A model generated the notes under the pieces. It saw only the letters and a list, made by a program, of their open reading frames with translations. It did no database searches and was not told the origin of the DNA. A stretch of 64,000 nt of DNA from Bubalus kerabau (lineage: Eukaryota > Chordata > Mammalia > Artiodactyla > Bovidae): NCBI RefSeq assembly GCF_029407905.1, contig NC_073626.1:82611482-82675481 (forward strand), in the 5' to 3' direction. The position numbers were made by a program, and so were the translations under genes. Below, piece after piece: positions 29,758-42,656 of the stretch. Numbering within the stretch: the first letter of the stretch is position 1; every line of letters begins with the position of its first letter.

Positions 29758-30584
29758 AAGAGCTGTCTACTGGACCATGCTGAGTAGATCACTCAGGACA
29801 GAGAGGGATAAAGAAGAAGCAGAAGAAAAGCCTGTTGGAAGGAGATGTAATCTTACTTTTGGGTTCTGTGATGTTGAGATTTGCAAAGAAACTGGAAAAA
29901 AATGAAGAATTTCCTAAACATATCTCTGCAGAAGCATTTCCTCTTTATGCTGCTGCTTCTTTGCTCATGCCTTGTGTTCTTCCAGTTTTGTTTTTGTAGC
30001 AGGATAATTCATTTGTAATTATGCAAACTAATGAATAAATGAACATCCAAAAGAACAGACAGGCTTGACTCAATCCAATCATTTTCAGAGCCCCAAGAGG
30101 ACAGGTTTATTTTGAGAAATATCAGATCCAGAAGCAGCAGAAAAAGCTAATAATATATCCTCTGATGTCAAGTGCCCATTTTCATAAAAGTAATTATATG
30201 GAAAAAAAACACATTTGTGCAGATTTTACTAAGTGCTGAAAACATAATGATTGTATAATGTTAATGATTTCTATTGTTGTTATAATTTTCCTTGCTCTTC
30301 ACAAACTAGCATAATCTCAGAACTTAAAATACTGTATCTTGCCATTTTATTATTAAATTTAAAAAGAAAGTGTATTTAGTAAATATACTATATTGTCTAC
30401 ATACTTGAGAAGCTTTTTAGGTGTAATTATACAAAGAGCACAGTTATAATTCTAAACTAATAGGACACTTCAGATTGAAGAAGGGGCTATACAAATACGT
30501 ATTCTTTTCCTATTCCAACTTTCCCTAAATGTTTACTCTCTCTCATAAAAGAAGACATACAACTTGATTATGTCTAAATAATCT

Positions 30585-30808
30585 TTACATCTTTATCAAC
30601 ATCAAAAGCTTTTTGAGATCATGTGTTGGAGCACCAAGAATATGAAATTCTGCTGTGATTTTGTGTCTTTGTGGAAAGGGTCCAGGTGATACTCCCTCAA
30701 CAACCACAGGCCCTGTGATAAGCACAATGCCATTCCTTTCCTCCTGAGCAATCCTAACTCCTTTTACTTGAAAGAAGTGAAGGATATATCTGTAAACACA
30801 CTTGTCTT
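30585..30808 (-). other. Exon-like segment with coding-like open frame, unknown
   Basis: A tract ending tttcttttacag precedes 74 codons, including the TAA stop at 30585-30587. Joined to the segment at 33638 it completes a Glu codon and continues DKCVYRYILHFFQVKGVRI, then RNGIVLITGPVVVEGVSPG, then GPFPQRHKITAEFHILGAP to the stop. The composition looks like a globular protein rather than random AT-rich translation. I recognise no family. The frame has no early ATG of its own, so simple ORF finding would miss it. Confidence 0.3.
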
Positions 30809-31544
30809 CTGTAAAAGAAATTGAAAATGGGTTCTATAAGAACAAAGAGGTTACAGAAATGGAAAACTCACAGTACCATTCAGAAGAAGAGGAACTATGG
30901 TCATAATATTCCAATAACTGGGATAAATCTTGTTCCTACAAATTTTGTTTTGGAGAATCAGTAAGATGATCATAGAAAGAAAAGCAACCAATTCAAGATA
31001 TTTTGAAAGTGTTGAATCTATTCTTGTAACTTAGTCTTATTTATGAGTATTTGTACTATCCCCCAAGGTCCTGCCTGCCTGAGAAACCACGGGATAGGGG
31101 TGGGGCTTCATATGTTAATGCTTCTAAATCCCTCTAAGCCACCAGGAAGATTCGTTTCTTTGCTCATTTTCAGCACAGTAAAGGTTAACAGAGATTTGTC
31201 AAGAGAACACACTGATCATAACAAACATCCTCTTCCATCAACACAAGAGATGACTCGACACATGGACATCATCAGATGGTCAATACTGAAACCAGATTGA
31301 TTATATTCTTTGCAGCTGAAGATGGAGAAGCTTTATATAGTCAGCAAAAACAAGACCGGGAGCAGACTGTGGCTTAGATCATGAACTCCTTATTGTATAA
31401 TTCAGAATTAAATTGAAGAAAGTAGGGAAAACCACTAGACCATAGAGGTATGACCTAAATCAAAGTCAGTAATAGATTCAAGGGATAAGATCTGTAGACA
31501 GAGTGCCTGAAGAAATATGGATGGAGTTTTGTAACACTGTTACA

Positions 31545-32545
31545 AGGTGGTAATCAAAACCATCCCAAAGAAAATTAAATGTAAGAAGTCAAAGTGGTTG
31601 TCTGAGGAGGCTTTACAAATTGCTGAGAAAAGAAGAGAGGCAAAAGGCAAAAAGGAAAGACATACCCAACTGAATGCAGAGTTCAAGAGAATAGCAAGGA
31701 GAAATAAGAAAGATTTCTTAAGTGAACAATGCAAAGAAATAGAGGAAAATGATGGAATGGGAAAGACCAGATCTCTTTAAAAAATTGGAGATACAAAGGG
31801 AACATTTCATGCAAAGATGGGCACAATAAAGCACAGAAATGGCAAGGACCTAACAGAAGCAGAAGAGATTAAGAAGAGGTAGTAAGAATACACAAAACTA
31901 TACAAAAAAGGCCTTAATAACCTGGATAACCACAATGATGTGGTCACTCACCTAGAGCCAAACATTCTGGAGTGTGAAGTCAAATGGGCCTTAGGAAGCA
32001 TTATTATGAACAAAGCTATTGGAGGTGATAGAATTCCAGCTGAGTTATTTCAAATCCAAAAAATGATGCTGTTAAAGTGCTGCATGCAATATGCCAGCAA
32101 ATTTGGAAAACTCAGTAGTAGCCACAGGACTAGAAAAAGTCAGTTGTCATTCTAATCCCAAAGAAGGGCAATGTGAAACAATGTTCAGACTACCACACCA
32201 TTGCACTCATTTCACATGCTAGCAAGGTAATGCTCAAAATCCTTCAAGCTAGGCTTCAACAGTATGTGAGCCAAGAAACTTCAGATGTACAAGCTGGATC
32301 TGGAAAAGGCAGAGGAACTAGAGATCAAATTGCCAACATTCACTGGATCATAGAGAAAGCAAGAGAATTCTGGAAAAACATCTACTTCTGTTTTACTGAC
32401 TATGCCAAAGCTTTTGACTGTGGATCACAAAAACTGTGGATAATTCGTAAAGAGATGGGAATATCAGACCACCTTACCTGTCTTCTGAGAAACCTGTGTG
32501 CAGGTCGAATAGCAACAGTTAGAACTGGACATGGTTTCACCAAGA
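31545..32545 (+). mobile_element. BovB LINE internal fragment
   Basis: Broken plus-strand frames correspond to the region before and into the reverse transcriptase: the linker (31547-31780) and the RT fingers/palm A motif (FTDYAKAFDC near 32390-32420), followed by ISDHLTCLLRNL. The YADD region and the 3' tail are missing, so it is truncated at both ends. Confidence 0.9.
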
Positions 32546-32869
32546 CGTAGAGCTATAGGAAGGTGGACATGAATAGGAAGAGAGGAGGCAGATGGAGACT
32601 GGGTAGTGGGAGGTTACCAGTTGCAAAGCATATTCAGGGATGTTAATTTTAAACTAATTTCGAATTGCCTAATGAGCTTGTAGGAAATGATTCTGTCTCC
32701 CCAGGCCAAAAAGGCGAAAAGAAAGAAGGTGTGAGGCATAGAACAATGCCATCCTTCTTTGTCATTTTACTTATAAATAAAATAAGTTTATGAATCGTAT
32801 TCTACTTTGAATGGCAAAGTAGGGTCAATACTACTACTGATAGTAGCTGGTGTTTACGGAACCATTCAT

Positions 32870-33035
32870 ATCTGCTGGTCAGTTCTGGTAAGAATTTTAC
32901 ATGAACCACCTCATTTTATTCTTAACACATATGTTACTTAATCCTCATTTTATAGAGGAGGTTATGTGGTTAACTCAGGAGACTATAACCTGGGCTGTCT
33001 GATTCTGGAACTGATAGGCTTAACCGTTCCTCTAA
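32870..33035 (-). mobile_element. MIR SINE fragment
   Basis: The order cctcattttattcttaacac, tcctcattttatagaggagg, then a diverged tail is reverse-orientation MIR. Confidence 0.6.
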
Positions 33036-33637
33036 ACTGCCTGTTTGATTGGGTTACTTTAGTTACAATAGTCATTTAAAAACCATGCACACAACTTAAA
33101 AAAAAAAAATTTCAAGACATACTTTTGGTCACAATCCTGTGTGCTGATAGAGATATAGGTTAGGTTGGGGTTGTTAATAGCAATCCAGGCCCTTGAAAAA
33201 TTATGTATGTGGCAGAAAGCTGAAGTCAGGCTTAAAACACTTTTTATGAGAAATGCTTTGCAATGTGGACATACAGTTGATAAAAATATGTTTAGCTTGC
33301 TAGAAAATAATTATGGGTCACCTTTAAAGAGTCTAAAACACACAGATGTCAGATATATCACAAGCTGTCAAAAATGTTTTCTATCAACCTAAAATTGTCT
33401 AGAGATTGCTTCAAATCCACATAATCTTAATAGAGTACAACTGTTTATGTGAGGCTTTTTGCAACAGCAGATGTGTGTGGAAAGATACACCCCGTCTTGC
33501 AGCTCCCTACTGGTCCACATCAGACTTGGCAGCAGGGAGTGGAGGTCAGGCATGCTCTAGACTCTTGACATAGATTCAGTGCAGCCGTTCTCATATGAAA
33601 GCAATTACCTAAGCACAGCATCGCACTGAGTACTTAC

Positions 33638-33678
33638 CAGATTTTTGGAGCTCCATCTGTTCTTCCCTATGTAGACCA
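33638..33678 (-). other. Exon-like segment (41 bases) with strong splice signals, unknown
   Basis: On the minus strand a pyrimidine-rich tract ending attttaag precedes 41 bases followed by the donor CTG|gtaagt. In the frame that joins to 30808 it reads GLHREEQMELQKS plus one base, with no stop. It contains an ATG (MELQKS). Spliced instead to the XIRP2 exon at 39184 (phase 0) it would read WST then stop. It could be a nested gene, an alternative XIRP2 exon or chance. Confidence 0.3.
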
Positions 33679-33924
33679 CTTAAAATGAGGAAAAAAAGAA
33701 GCAACTCCAGAAAAGAGCTGCTAGGACTTCACAATTAATACGCAAAAAGCTACTTGGTACTGTGTAAATACAAGAGAAAGCAAATGAAGAGGAAATAAGC
33801 ATGAGAGGATGAAGATCAAATCCTGAATGTGAGAATATGGCTCAGAGAAGGAAGGTCCTAAGATTGCTAATGGGTCCAAGGTTTGGTTTTTGGAGGAATG
33901 GGAAAGTTCTAAAATTAGATTGCG

Positions 33925-34030
33925 GGACACCGCACAACTTTGTAACTATATTAAACAGCCATTGAACTGTGCACTTAAAATGGGTGAACTTTACGGTATG
34001 CAAATTATCTCAATAAAGCTGTTAAAAATG
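33925..34030 (+). mobile_element. Old L1 3' end fragment
   Basis: It contains gaactgtgcacttaaaatgg, then tttacggtatgcaaattatc and tcaataaagctgtt, a classic old L1 3' terminus. Confidence 0.7.
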
Positions 34031-34659
34031 AAGAAAGAGAGGATGAAAGTCTTTAAAAAGAACAACAACCCAGCAACCATACAATGGGTGAGTGAAAATA
34101 AACTCTGACAAGCAGAATGACATTTTCCTACCAACAACACATTTATCCTAATATCTGCTCCATGTACTTCAAGATCTCTTTTTAAAGATGAGGGGATGGA
34201 TTATTCAGAATGTTTTCCCAAATGGAGCCTGTTGTAGTGAGTGGATTAAAAATATCCCTCTTAAGTGGTCCTTTCCATTCTAGTATTAAGAACCTACTGC
34301 TTTTCACTGGCATAGAATTCTGAGAATTCAGTCCTAAGACAAAATGAGAAACAATGCTAATGTGGTATTTCTAATCTAAATATCAACAGGACACATGCTG
34401 AATGGCTCATAATCCCTTAAGGAGGGTTGGATTTCATTCTTATCTACAGGAATAAGTAATGGATACTTTGAAAAACAGGCTCTAAATGGGTGATATTAAA
34501 AACAGTACTAACTACCAGAACCACCGATAATAATAAAGTTTTCCCCAACACATTCCTCTATGAGCTGAACTCCACACCCCTGTTACCCAGAGACCATGAC
34601 TGTCCAGAGTGGCTGCTTTTTCTAATTTACATAAGGATACTCCCACAAGCTAGAAGTGA

Positions 34660-34940
34660 TGTTGCTGCTGCTGCTGCTGCTAAGTCGCTTCAGTCGTGTC
34701 CGACTCTGTGCGACCCCATAGACGGCAGCCCACCAGGCTCCCCCGTCCCTGGGATTCTCCAGGCAAGAATTCTGGAGTGGGTTGCCATTTCCTCCTCCAA
34801 TGCATGAAAGTGAAAAGTGAAAGTGAAGTCGCTCAGTCGTGTCTGATTTGTAGCGACCCCATGGACTGCAGCCCACCAGGCTCCTCTGTCCATGGGATTT
34901 TCCAGGCAAGAGTACTGGAGTGGGGTGCCATTGCCTTCTC
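34660..34940 (-). mobile_element. Bov-tA dimeric SINE
   Basis: Two consecutive reverse-orientation units are seen (34682-34800 and 34828-34938), each with cgaccccat...gcagcccaccaggctc and ggagtggg(g/t)tgccatt. A (GCT)n run at 34661-34681 marks the tail and the spacer is a tgaaagtgaa repeat. Confidence 0.9.
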
Positions 34941-35253
34941 TGAAGTCGAAGTCTAGAATACATAAATAGGACATTACTCCAAGTTTAAAATGTTTGGCAT
35001 AGTGAGTGTTCCTATATCTAGTACCTGCTTTCCCCCCACTATTTAAACCTCTTTTTCAATAGGTATAATCAATTAAAAAAAGAGGGAACTTTACCCTCAG
35101 ACATAGCTTAATTTTCAAAACCTGTTTAGTCCTGTTGCCTGTCTTCTAGACAAACTGCTTCCAAATAGCTAATTACCTTGAAACATCTCACTTCAATACA
35201 TTAGGAAAAAAAAGAGGCAGATTGGAATTCATATTACACCTTATGAAATTATT

Positions 35254-35385
35254 GGAGGAGGAAATGGCAACCCACTCCAGTATTCTTGCCTGGAGAATTC
35301 CATGGACAGAGGAGCCTGGCAAGCTACAAGTCCATGGGGTCGCAAAGAGTTGGACACAACTGAGCGACTAACATTTTCACTTCAC
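35254..35385 (+). mobile_element. Bov-tA SINE, 5' truncated
   Basis: It starts at gaggaggaaatggcaaccca and ends at gagcgactaacattttcact. Confidence 0.9.
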
Positions 35386-36159
35386 TATGAAGTTATTACT
35401 AATTGTGATGTTAAATATTGTCATAAATACAAAACAAATGTTCTTTCTTTTAACTCTAATTAAACTTGATTTCCAGCTTAATTTATATATGTTAGCAAAC
35501 TAAATATTTTTCTGGCTATGGGCAGAACTTAGCAGAGAGATAAATCTCAAGTACTTTAAACAAAGAGACAGAAAACACTCTCAGGCATGACAACAATTTG
35601 GATAAAACAGAATTAACTGTTTGTCTACCAATAAATGTTTTGTCCTCAATCCCTGCTGATAAGAGATTTTTAGAATGCATTCAGAACACTTTAAACATTT
35701 AAGTGAATATCTAAAACATGATTTTTCTACATTTTCTGCTCTATAACCAAATTTGATAGATATCTCAAATTTCCATTAAGAATTATAAGTCAGTAATTTG
35801 ATTTTTGAGGACAGATGACTTGTTTCTTTTATTCCTTACAGATTTCTGTGTAAGAGTCAATAAATGGTATTTACTTGTTCATTCTCCCACGTTTCCTTTC
35901 TATTTTATTTATATTGCATTGCATTCCTCATGGAATTATAGGGTATTATTAGTATGTCTAAAGGCAGATAATGAAACTGAAGTTCAGAGAGGTCATTACA
36001 GGCTTAGAATCATGCAGCTATTCAGATTTTTAGTGCATTTTTTTATTTACTCTTACATACTTTAGTATTTCATGTTCTCAGAGCAGGGATTACAGCCTAT
36101 AATAGTACACTATATTTGCAAGGAGAAAAATACATCTGCAATACACACACACACATATA

Positions 36160-36262
36160 TTGCTTGATTGCTTTGATTTTTTTTATTGTTTTTTGATTTG
36201 ATTGTTTTTACCCAGGTTTGATTTGTTTTTGATTGGTTGATTGTTTTGGTTTGATGGTTTTT
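36160..36262. repeat. Degenerate (TTGATTG)n low-complexity tract
   Basis: Repeated ttgattg/tttgattt/ttgtttt units are strongly T/G biased. Confidence 0.7.
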
Positions 36263-36574
36263 GCCCAGCCTCCATTTATTGTTTGTTCCTAAGGGGATGC
36301 TGAGGACATGCACAGAGGCTGCTCAGCCAATCAGCATCCTCTGGCTATAGTACTTCAGTCCTAGGGGAAGCACATGTATTCCACTTAGAGCCAATTAGAT
36401 GTTATAAGGCTTTTTCCTGGGGCTTCTGGGAAAAGGATTCTCCTTTTCCTCCATCATTTTTAGTCTTTTCTGGGGAAAATTTGAGTGAAAATGGGGCCAA
36501 CTCAGAGGAAGTAAGGCTGAGAGGTTAAAAAAGAAAAGAAATATGATCAAGGAGATATTCAGTTTTTAAAACAA

Positions 36575-36756
36575 ACACTTGGAAAATGCTTATAAGGTCC
36601 AAGCACAATCTTAAGTACTTTACAAAAACAGCTCTTTTAATGCTCTTAACAAACCTATCAGGTGGGTGCTATTCTAATCTTGGCTTTATAATTGAGGAAA
36701 TTGAGACACAGAGATATTAAGAAACTTGCGAATGTCACCAGCTAATATGTTAGGAA
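36575..36756 (-). mobile_element. MIR SINE
   Basis: The reverse MIR pattern is tccaagcacaatcttaagta, then gaggaaattgagacacagag and agaaacttgcgaatgtcacc. Confidence 0.7.
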
Positions 36757-36970
36757 GGGCTTCCTTGGTGGCTCAGCAGTAAAGAATCCGCTTGCCAAAG
36801 CAGGACGTGTGGGTTCGATCCCAGGGTCAGGAAGATCGCCTGGAGAAGGAAATGGCAACCTACTTCCAGTATTCTTGCCTGGAGATCCCATGGACAGAGG
36901 AGCCTGGCGGGCTATGGTCTATGGGGTCCCAAAGAGTCGGACACGACTGAGTGACTAAACAACAACAACA
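36757..36970 (+). mobile_element. Bov-tA SINE
   Basis: It runs from gggcttccttggtggctcag to gactgagtgactaaacaaca, with an (ACA)n tail, and abuts a MIR. Confidence 0.92.
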
Positions 36971-38025
36971 ATGAGTTAAGGAGCAGGGATATGGACCCAA
37001 GTGATCTGGCTCCATCCAAGTGCTCCTAGCTACTGTGCTCGAGACATACTGTGAATCCTTAGTTAAATCAATGGTAATGTAATACATGCTTAACAATGGG
37101 TTCTCAAAGAAAAGACAGAAAGAGGAAAGGGAGGAAGAATAGAAGGGAAGGAAAGCAGGAAGGACGGGAGAAAAAATATTCCTGATTTGTTGCCAATTCC
37201 CTTGGTATTAATATTCATAATATGGCTGATTTCAAGCTATTAACATGATATTATCTGGTTTTCAAAATTCCTAAAAATTTAATAATGAAAGGGTTGGCAC
37301 AAGCCAGCTGCTCTAGTATACCTCTGGAGATTACATCAAATCTCCCTTCTACAAGATTGCACTTTTATGAATCTGTAATATGCTTTTTAGTTTAAGACGT
37401 TTGTGGTTGGGTTTTTGGTCTTTTGCAAAATAAAGTGTCCTAATTGATATCAAATTTTACAGATGATGAAATGCTTTCACGGAAATGCCTGTTGTTATCT
37501 TTGACCACCACAATCACCTTGTGAAATAGACAAATCACTCATCGGTTTCTCCATCTTAACAGAAACTGACTTGAGGGGGTTATGAATTTGGACTATGTAG
37601 TACTGGCAACATAATTTGCGATACTCAGTGTAAAATGAAAATGTAATGTTCCTTGTTCAAAAATCATGAAGAATTTCAAGATGATAGCAGAGTATGAAAC
37701 TAGTGCAGGGCCCTTCCACCCAAGGGGTCCTGTGTACCTGCTCCCCATGAAGGCGGCCCTGGGTCTACGTGACTCAGCTGATAAACGTCAGAGGTGGTGC
37801 ATGAACTCGTATCTACAAGTCTCATAGTTCTTACACTCTATCACACCGCTTTCCTGTAAGTTAAATGATCTGTAAAACCTATACTTCTACGTAGGATTTA
37901 TTTAAATTATTAATAATGACTATATATCATGTAGTTGATCAATTTCAAGTAAATACACATACTTGATTCACTTAGATTCCTATGTTGCAAAAGCTATATT
38001 TTAGATCACAAGTATATCCAATCCC

Positions 38026-38212
38026 AGGTTTCCTTGGTGGCTCAGTGGTAAAGAATCCACCTGCAAGTTTGATCCCTAGGTCGGGAAGATAGCCCTGGAG
38101 AAGGAAATGTCAACCCACTCCAGTAATCTTGTCTGAAAAACTCCATGGGCAGTCCTTGAGATCACAAAAGAGTTGGATATGCCTTAGCGACCAAAGGGCT
38201 AACAATATCCAA
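38026..38212 (+). mobile_element. Bov-tA SINE
   Basis: It runs from aggtttccttggtggctcag to ccttagcgaccaaagggcta. It has an internal deletion in the tRNA-like part (acctgcaagtttgatccct). Confidence 0.88.
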
Positions 38213-39183
38213 TCTTAATTTATTTACATTTCCTTTAGGAAAAATTAAAAGAAATCTTGCCTTAAACTTGAGCTACTTAAAATTTTTTTTCAAAAAGCCA
38301 GAAAAAGAAAACAAATACTAATTCACATATCAGACTTTTAATTAATCTATCTGATATACTTTCCCTGCTACCCTACCACTATACACACTCAACTGCCTTA
38401 ATATTCAAAACTTAGACAACTCTAAATATCCTTGGGATTTTTCTGAAAAAACAAAAACTAAAACAAAAAATACTTTTATGTCCTATGACAACATTTCAGA
38501 ACTATCCCAGTTACTTTCTTCCTCATAGAAAGGCTATTTATAGTGCAATTACTATTTTTCACAGTGCCAGGCTCAATCTAATGAGTTTTATTACTAATGT
38601 TTTCACAATCAAAAATCATTATAACCCATGACAATATTTGGTGATATATGACAATGGAGTAATTAAATGGGAAAATAAATCTTTCATGTAAGATAGCATT
38701 TAGAGGTTGCATTATTAAGTTTCATATAACATCTGGGTTCCACTACTCAATTTTTGATGATTTTAAGAAAGCAGAAAACTCATCAGAATAAGCAGCTGAA
38801 TAATGCTTCAAATTTAATCTATGCAAACAAATAACAGGTAGTTTATCATGAGTTATAACGTAAAGACAGAGGTTCAATGTAAATATTGTTCTCAACATTT
38901 CTGTTTACCTGTTGACTTAGACTATTTAATTTTCATTTTTGAGACAATACAAGCTGAGAAAAAAATATTCCAGATTTTCTAGAAACATGTCAAAATGCTC
39001 TAATAAGTCAATACGCTGATATGCTTTCAGGATGATTTTCAAAACATTTCAAAATTACCATTCTTGATGAGTAATGTAAACAAATATACCACCAAAGAGG
39101 GCGGGTATGTGTGTTTTATATCAGCACTGAAATAAGAGCATTTCAGCCCGACAAGATTTATCCTTTACTAATAGTAGTATTAC

Positions 39184-39315
39184 CTGCTCAGATCTGTTCT
39201 GGTGTTGGTACTGAGTGAAGGTATTAGAGGAAGAAGCAATTTTGTCCTTCTCAAATTGTTTCTTCACTCTGGCTAAACCACCAGGTACTGTGCACATTTC
39301 TGATTCTTCCAGCAT
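39184..39315 (-). CDS. XIRP2: XIRP2 coding exon (residues 20-63)
   Basis: This 132-base exon of 44 codons (phase 0 at both ends) encodes [20 protein letters not shown] and continues to YQHQNRSEQ. The human counterpart is [20 protein letters not shown] through NRSEQ, from memory. The acceptor is aatttgtcttag and the donor GAGCAG|gtaata. The exon starts with ATG, but in the full transcript this methionine follows Asn and is internal. A 22.5 kb intron separates it from the next exon. Confidence 0.96.
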
Positions 39316-39869
39316 CTAAGACAAATTAAGAAAAAGGAAAATTCAACTTTACATCATCTCAGGGTGGGATTCTCAAGCTGTTTAAAAAAAAATCATTGAC
39401 TGTTATTAATGGTTGGTATAATAGAAAGACAGTAACATAAACAATTATTTCAGAAGGGCTTTATTACAGAAAACCTTAATAAAAATAATCTATCCATGTT
39501 GGATTTTCATGTGTTAGTCTTCTGATATAAAGTTAGAAGAATCTTCAAAGTATTGAGTTAATTTTCTTTATCTCAGATAGATTTTGATGTCTGGAGATTA
39601 GACCTATTAGAATGTATTTCTCTCATACTACACAAACTAGCCAGATATTAGAATAATGGATTAAATTTTAATCCATAATAAAGTCATCATTAAAATTCCA
39701 AATGTCTAGATAGGTAACACATTATTAAGAATATTAAAAAACATTTGACTTATTCCAAAATGTACTTAAATCATTAAGGATAAATAAAATAGCTTTGGAG
39801 TTATTTTAGGGGAGCATATTTTTAATCATATGCAAAAATATTAAAGTTAACAAAAATAACCACTATTTA

Positions 39870-40085
39870 ATACATAGTGCTGAGTGATTTTCTTCTATAT
39901 GTTTACATATATTTTTTCATTTGATGTTTCTCCATATTCTGTGAGATATGAACATTTATAATCCTCACTTTAAAATGAGGAAATTGAAGTTTGGGGCAGT
40001 AAGACATCTTGTTAAATTCTCACAACTAGGGTGTGAGTGTGGGAGCTGGAGTTTGAACCCACATCTGCCTGTCTTAATCACAGCT
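39870..40085 (-). mobile_element. MIR SINE
   Basis: It contains ctcactttaaaatgaggaaa, then gttaaattctcacaactagg and gtttgaacccacatctgcct. Confidence 0.65.
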
Positions 40086-40697
40086 GTCTGTCTTAACACT
40101 AGCCTTTAAAAACTAGGCAGAAAAACAGATACTCCGGGCTGGATGTACCCCAGGACTCAGCTCTTAGCCTTGGTATATGAGACTCTGGGTTGGGGGGGAG
40201 GGTCTAAGTTTCGAAAGATCCTGGTCTATGACTGGCAGTTTACGGATGAGAAAGCTCATTCTAGTAGGAGTCACTTGGAACAACCTGAACAACTTTGAGA
40301 CGTTGTCTCAGATACTCTGCCCCTTAAGAAGCAGTAGTAACGCGAAGGCTTTGGTTTTGACGATTCAGCATATTCCCCAGCCCAGCAGGCACTCAAGCCC
40401 AGGTGGGACGACAACTGTTAAGCAAACAGGCCCCAGGCCAACCCGCTCTCCTCTAGAATGTGTCCCAGTACGAGACTGAGAGGAGATTCAGTGACACTTC
40501 ATGCACAGAAGGTCTCCTGAGGTCTGGCCCAGTCCTGACATAACCCTGGAAGACTTGAGACCCGAGAGTAACTGGATACTTGTGAGCTGAGCTTCCCTGG
40601 ACTGTGGATTCTTAGGATCCTGAAATCTTGACTGAAATAGTTTCTCAAACAAGTACTAAAAGCACAACACTATATTGAGGTTTGCTATATGCTAAAG

Positions 40698-40903
40698 TGG
40701 GTTTCCAGAGGTGGCACAGTGGTAAAGAATCCACCTGCCAATGTAGGAGACACAAGATACGCAGGTTTGATCCCTGGGTAGGGAAAATCCCCTGGTGGAG
40801 TAAATGGCAGTCCACTCTAGTATTCTTGCCTGGGATATCCCATGGACAGAGAAGCCTGGCGGGCTGCAGCCCGTGGGGTCACAGAGTTGGACAGGACTCA
40901 CTG
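40698..40903 (+). mobile_element. Bov-tA SINE
   Basis: It runs from gtgggtttccagaggtggca to gttggacaggactcact, followed by a tgcatgcatgcacac simple tract. Confidence 0.9.
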
Positions 40904-42189
40904 TGCATGCATGCACACATGCACGCAATACTCTAAGATACCGGAGATGAAATTAACATTCAGGATTGTCTGAATTACTGGCAGATACTCAAATGGTTGC
41001 TCTATCAAGTTTATAACCTTTCCCCAGTTACAGGGCCTGCCAAATACTTAAGAATAGCACATTAGCTCAATGGAAAGAAGGGATACTTTCTATCAAACTG
41101 TAACAAACTTCACACATAAATCCTAGTCAATTACTATCACTTGATACATGTTAAAATGGTAAGAAATTATGGCATCTCTTTTGAAATTTAAGATAAAGAA
41201 AGGGAAGGGCAAATTAAGGCTACAGTATTTCTCTTATCCCCATCATTTAATTTACATAAATGACCTTTTTCAATTGATCATGTATAGATAATATAGAAAT
41301 ATCAAATTACAGAAATCAAGCCAAATTTTGTTAAGAAGAAATTTACCTTTTCCAACAACTATAAACAATGTCCAAATGATGTGCAAATTAATCTGGTAGG
41401 TCTGATTAATTGTGCTAATGAATGGATACTTTCCTAGTATGTATGTTTGCACAAAAATATCAGTTCTTACACTGAATAGATTGCCTCTTGTCTACTAAAC
41501 GAATTAGAAAAAAATGAATATATCCATTCATTCCCTTTAGCATCGTGCTTTGGAATTAGACCATGTTACACATGCAACAATGCATACAGTTTGTTAATAT
41601 TTTCTAGTAATACAACCCAGTACTCCTGATGCCACTCGCTGGCCTAAGGGGGAAAGCCCTTTGAGCTATAGTTTAGTTAGTAGGAGTGAAAAGGTTTTCT
41701 TGTTTACTTCAGCTTGTAAGTGCAAGTTTACCTATGTGAGATGGCAGGACTTACTCAAGAAGCAGCCTGTGACTATGAGCTGGAGTGATGTTTCTTTGCT
41801 TAGACTGAAATCATTTTGCCTTGGTTACCACCAGGTACTGACATCTCAACTACTCCATGTACTTGTCAATGACCATATAACTTAGATTGCTTTGCGTTGA
41901 ACCTTTAAAAAAATGTTTATCCTTATTCTATGTTTCCTATTCTTGGACCCAGCAATAAGATTTGGAATTTAATGGGTACACCAATAATAATTATTCTATT
42001 AACAAGTCCATTTAAATACCTAACACAAAATCTACCTAATGTTATTTTAATAGTAAGTTAATTTAAATATATAACACTTAAACCTAGGCAAGTATATTAC
42101 ATAGAGAATCAGCAATTTTGTTTACAAAGAACTGTTCTTGGTTTCTAGAGCAAAATAGAAATAACATAATTTGGGGAGTAGGACAAACA

Positions 42190-42345
42190 GTGATTTTGAT
42201 CCCATGTATGAGCCTTAAAACCTTGGGCTAGAGTTCCTTAACCTCAGTTTTCTTATAAACTCGGGAGAGTAGCAACATATTTCTCACAGATTTTTTGCAA
42301 GTGTTGAAAAAGAAGATAAAGGAAATAAAATTGCACAGCACAAAA
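42190..42345 (+). mobile_element. MIR SINE fragment
   Basis: It contains ccttgggctagagttcctta, then acctcagttttcttataaac, in MIR sense order. Confidence 0.55.
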
Positions 42346-42446
42346 TGTGTTGTTTTGTTGCTTAATAAATGTTACTTCTCCTTTCTCCTCCAGGGGGCTT
42401 CTGTGGACTGATGCTCTTTCACAGGCAGGCCTTTCCTTTGGTGGTG

Positions 42447-42656
42447 GTGGTGATGCAGTCCCTAAGTCGTGGCGGACTCTTGAGACCCCATGGACTGCAG
42501 CCCGCCAGGCTCCTCTGCCCATGGGATTCTCCAGGCAAGAATACTGGAGTGGGTTGCCATTTCCTTCTCCAGGGGATCTTCCTGACCCAGGGATTGAACC
42601 CTGTCTCCTTCTTTGCAGGCAGATCCTTTACCAACTGAGCTCTGAGGGAAGCCCCA
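42447..42656 (-). mobile_element. Bov-tA SINE
   Basis: The reverse copy runs from ggtggtgatgcagtccctaa to gagctctgagggaagccc. Confidence 0.92.

Larger units (their letters stand above)
16690..39183 (-). other. XIRP2: XIRP2 large intron, 22.5 kb
   Basis: About a third to a half of this intron is recognisable transposon sequence, itemised separately: MLT1, Bov-tA, BovB, L1, L2 and MIR. Apart from simple repeats the rest (for example 19533-21640, 23430-24520, 29760-31540, 37000-38020 and 38220-39180) is AT-rich and featureless to me, except the exon-like segments 30585-30808 and 33638-33678. No canonical XIRP2 coding exon lies inside: the residues on either side (SEQ and EVI) are adjacent in the human protein. 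Confidence 0.9.
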
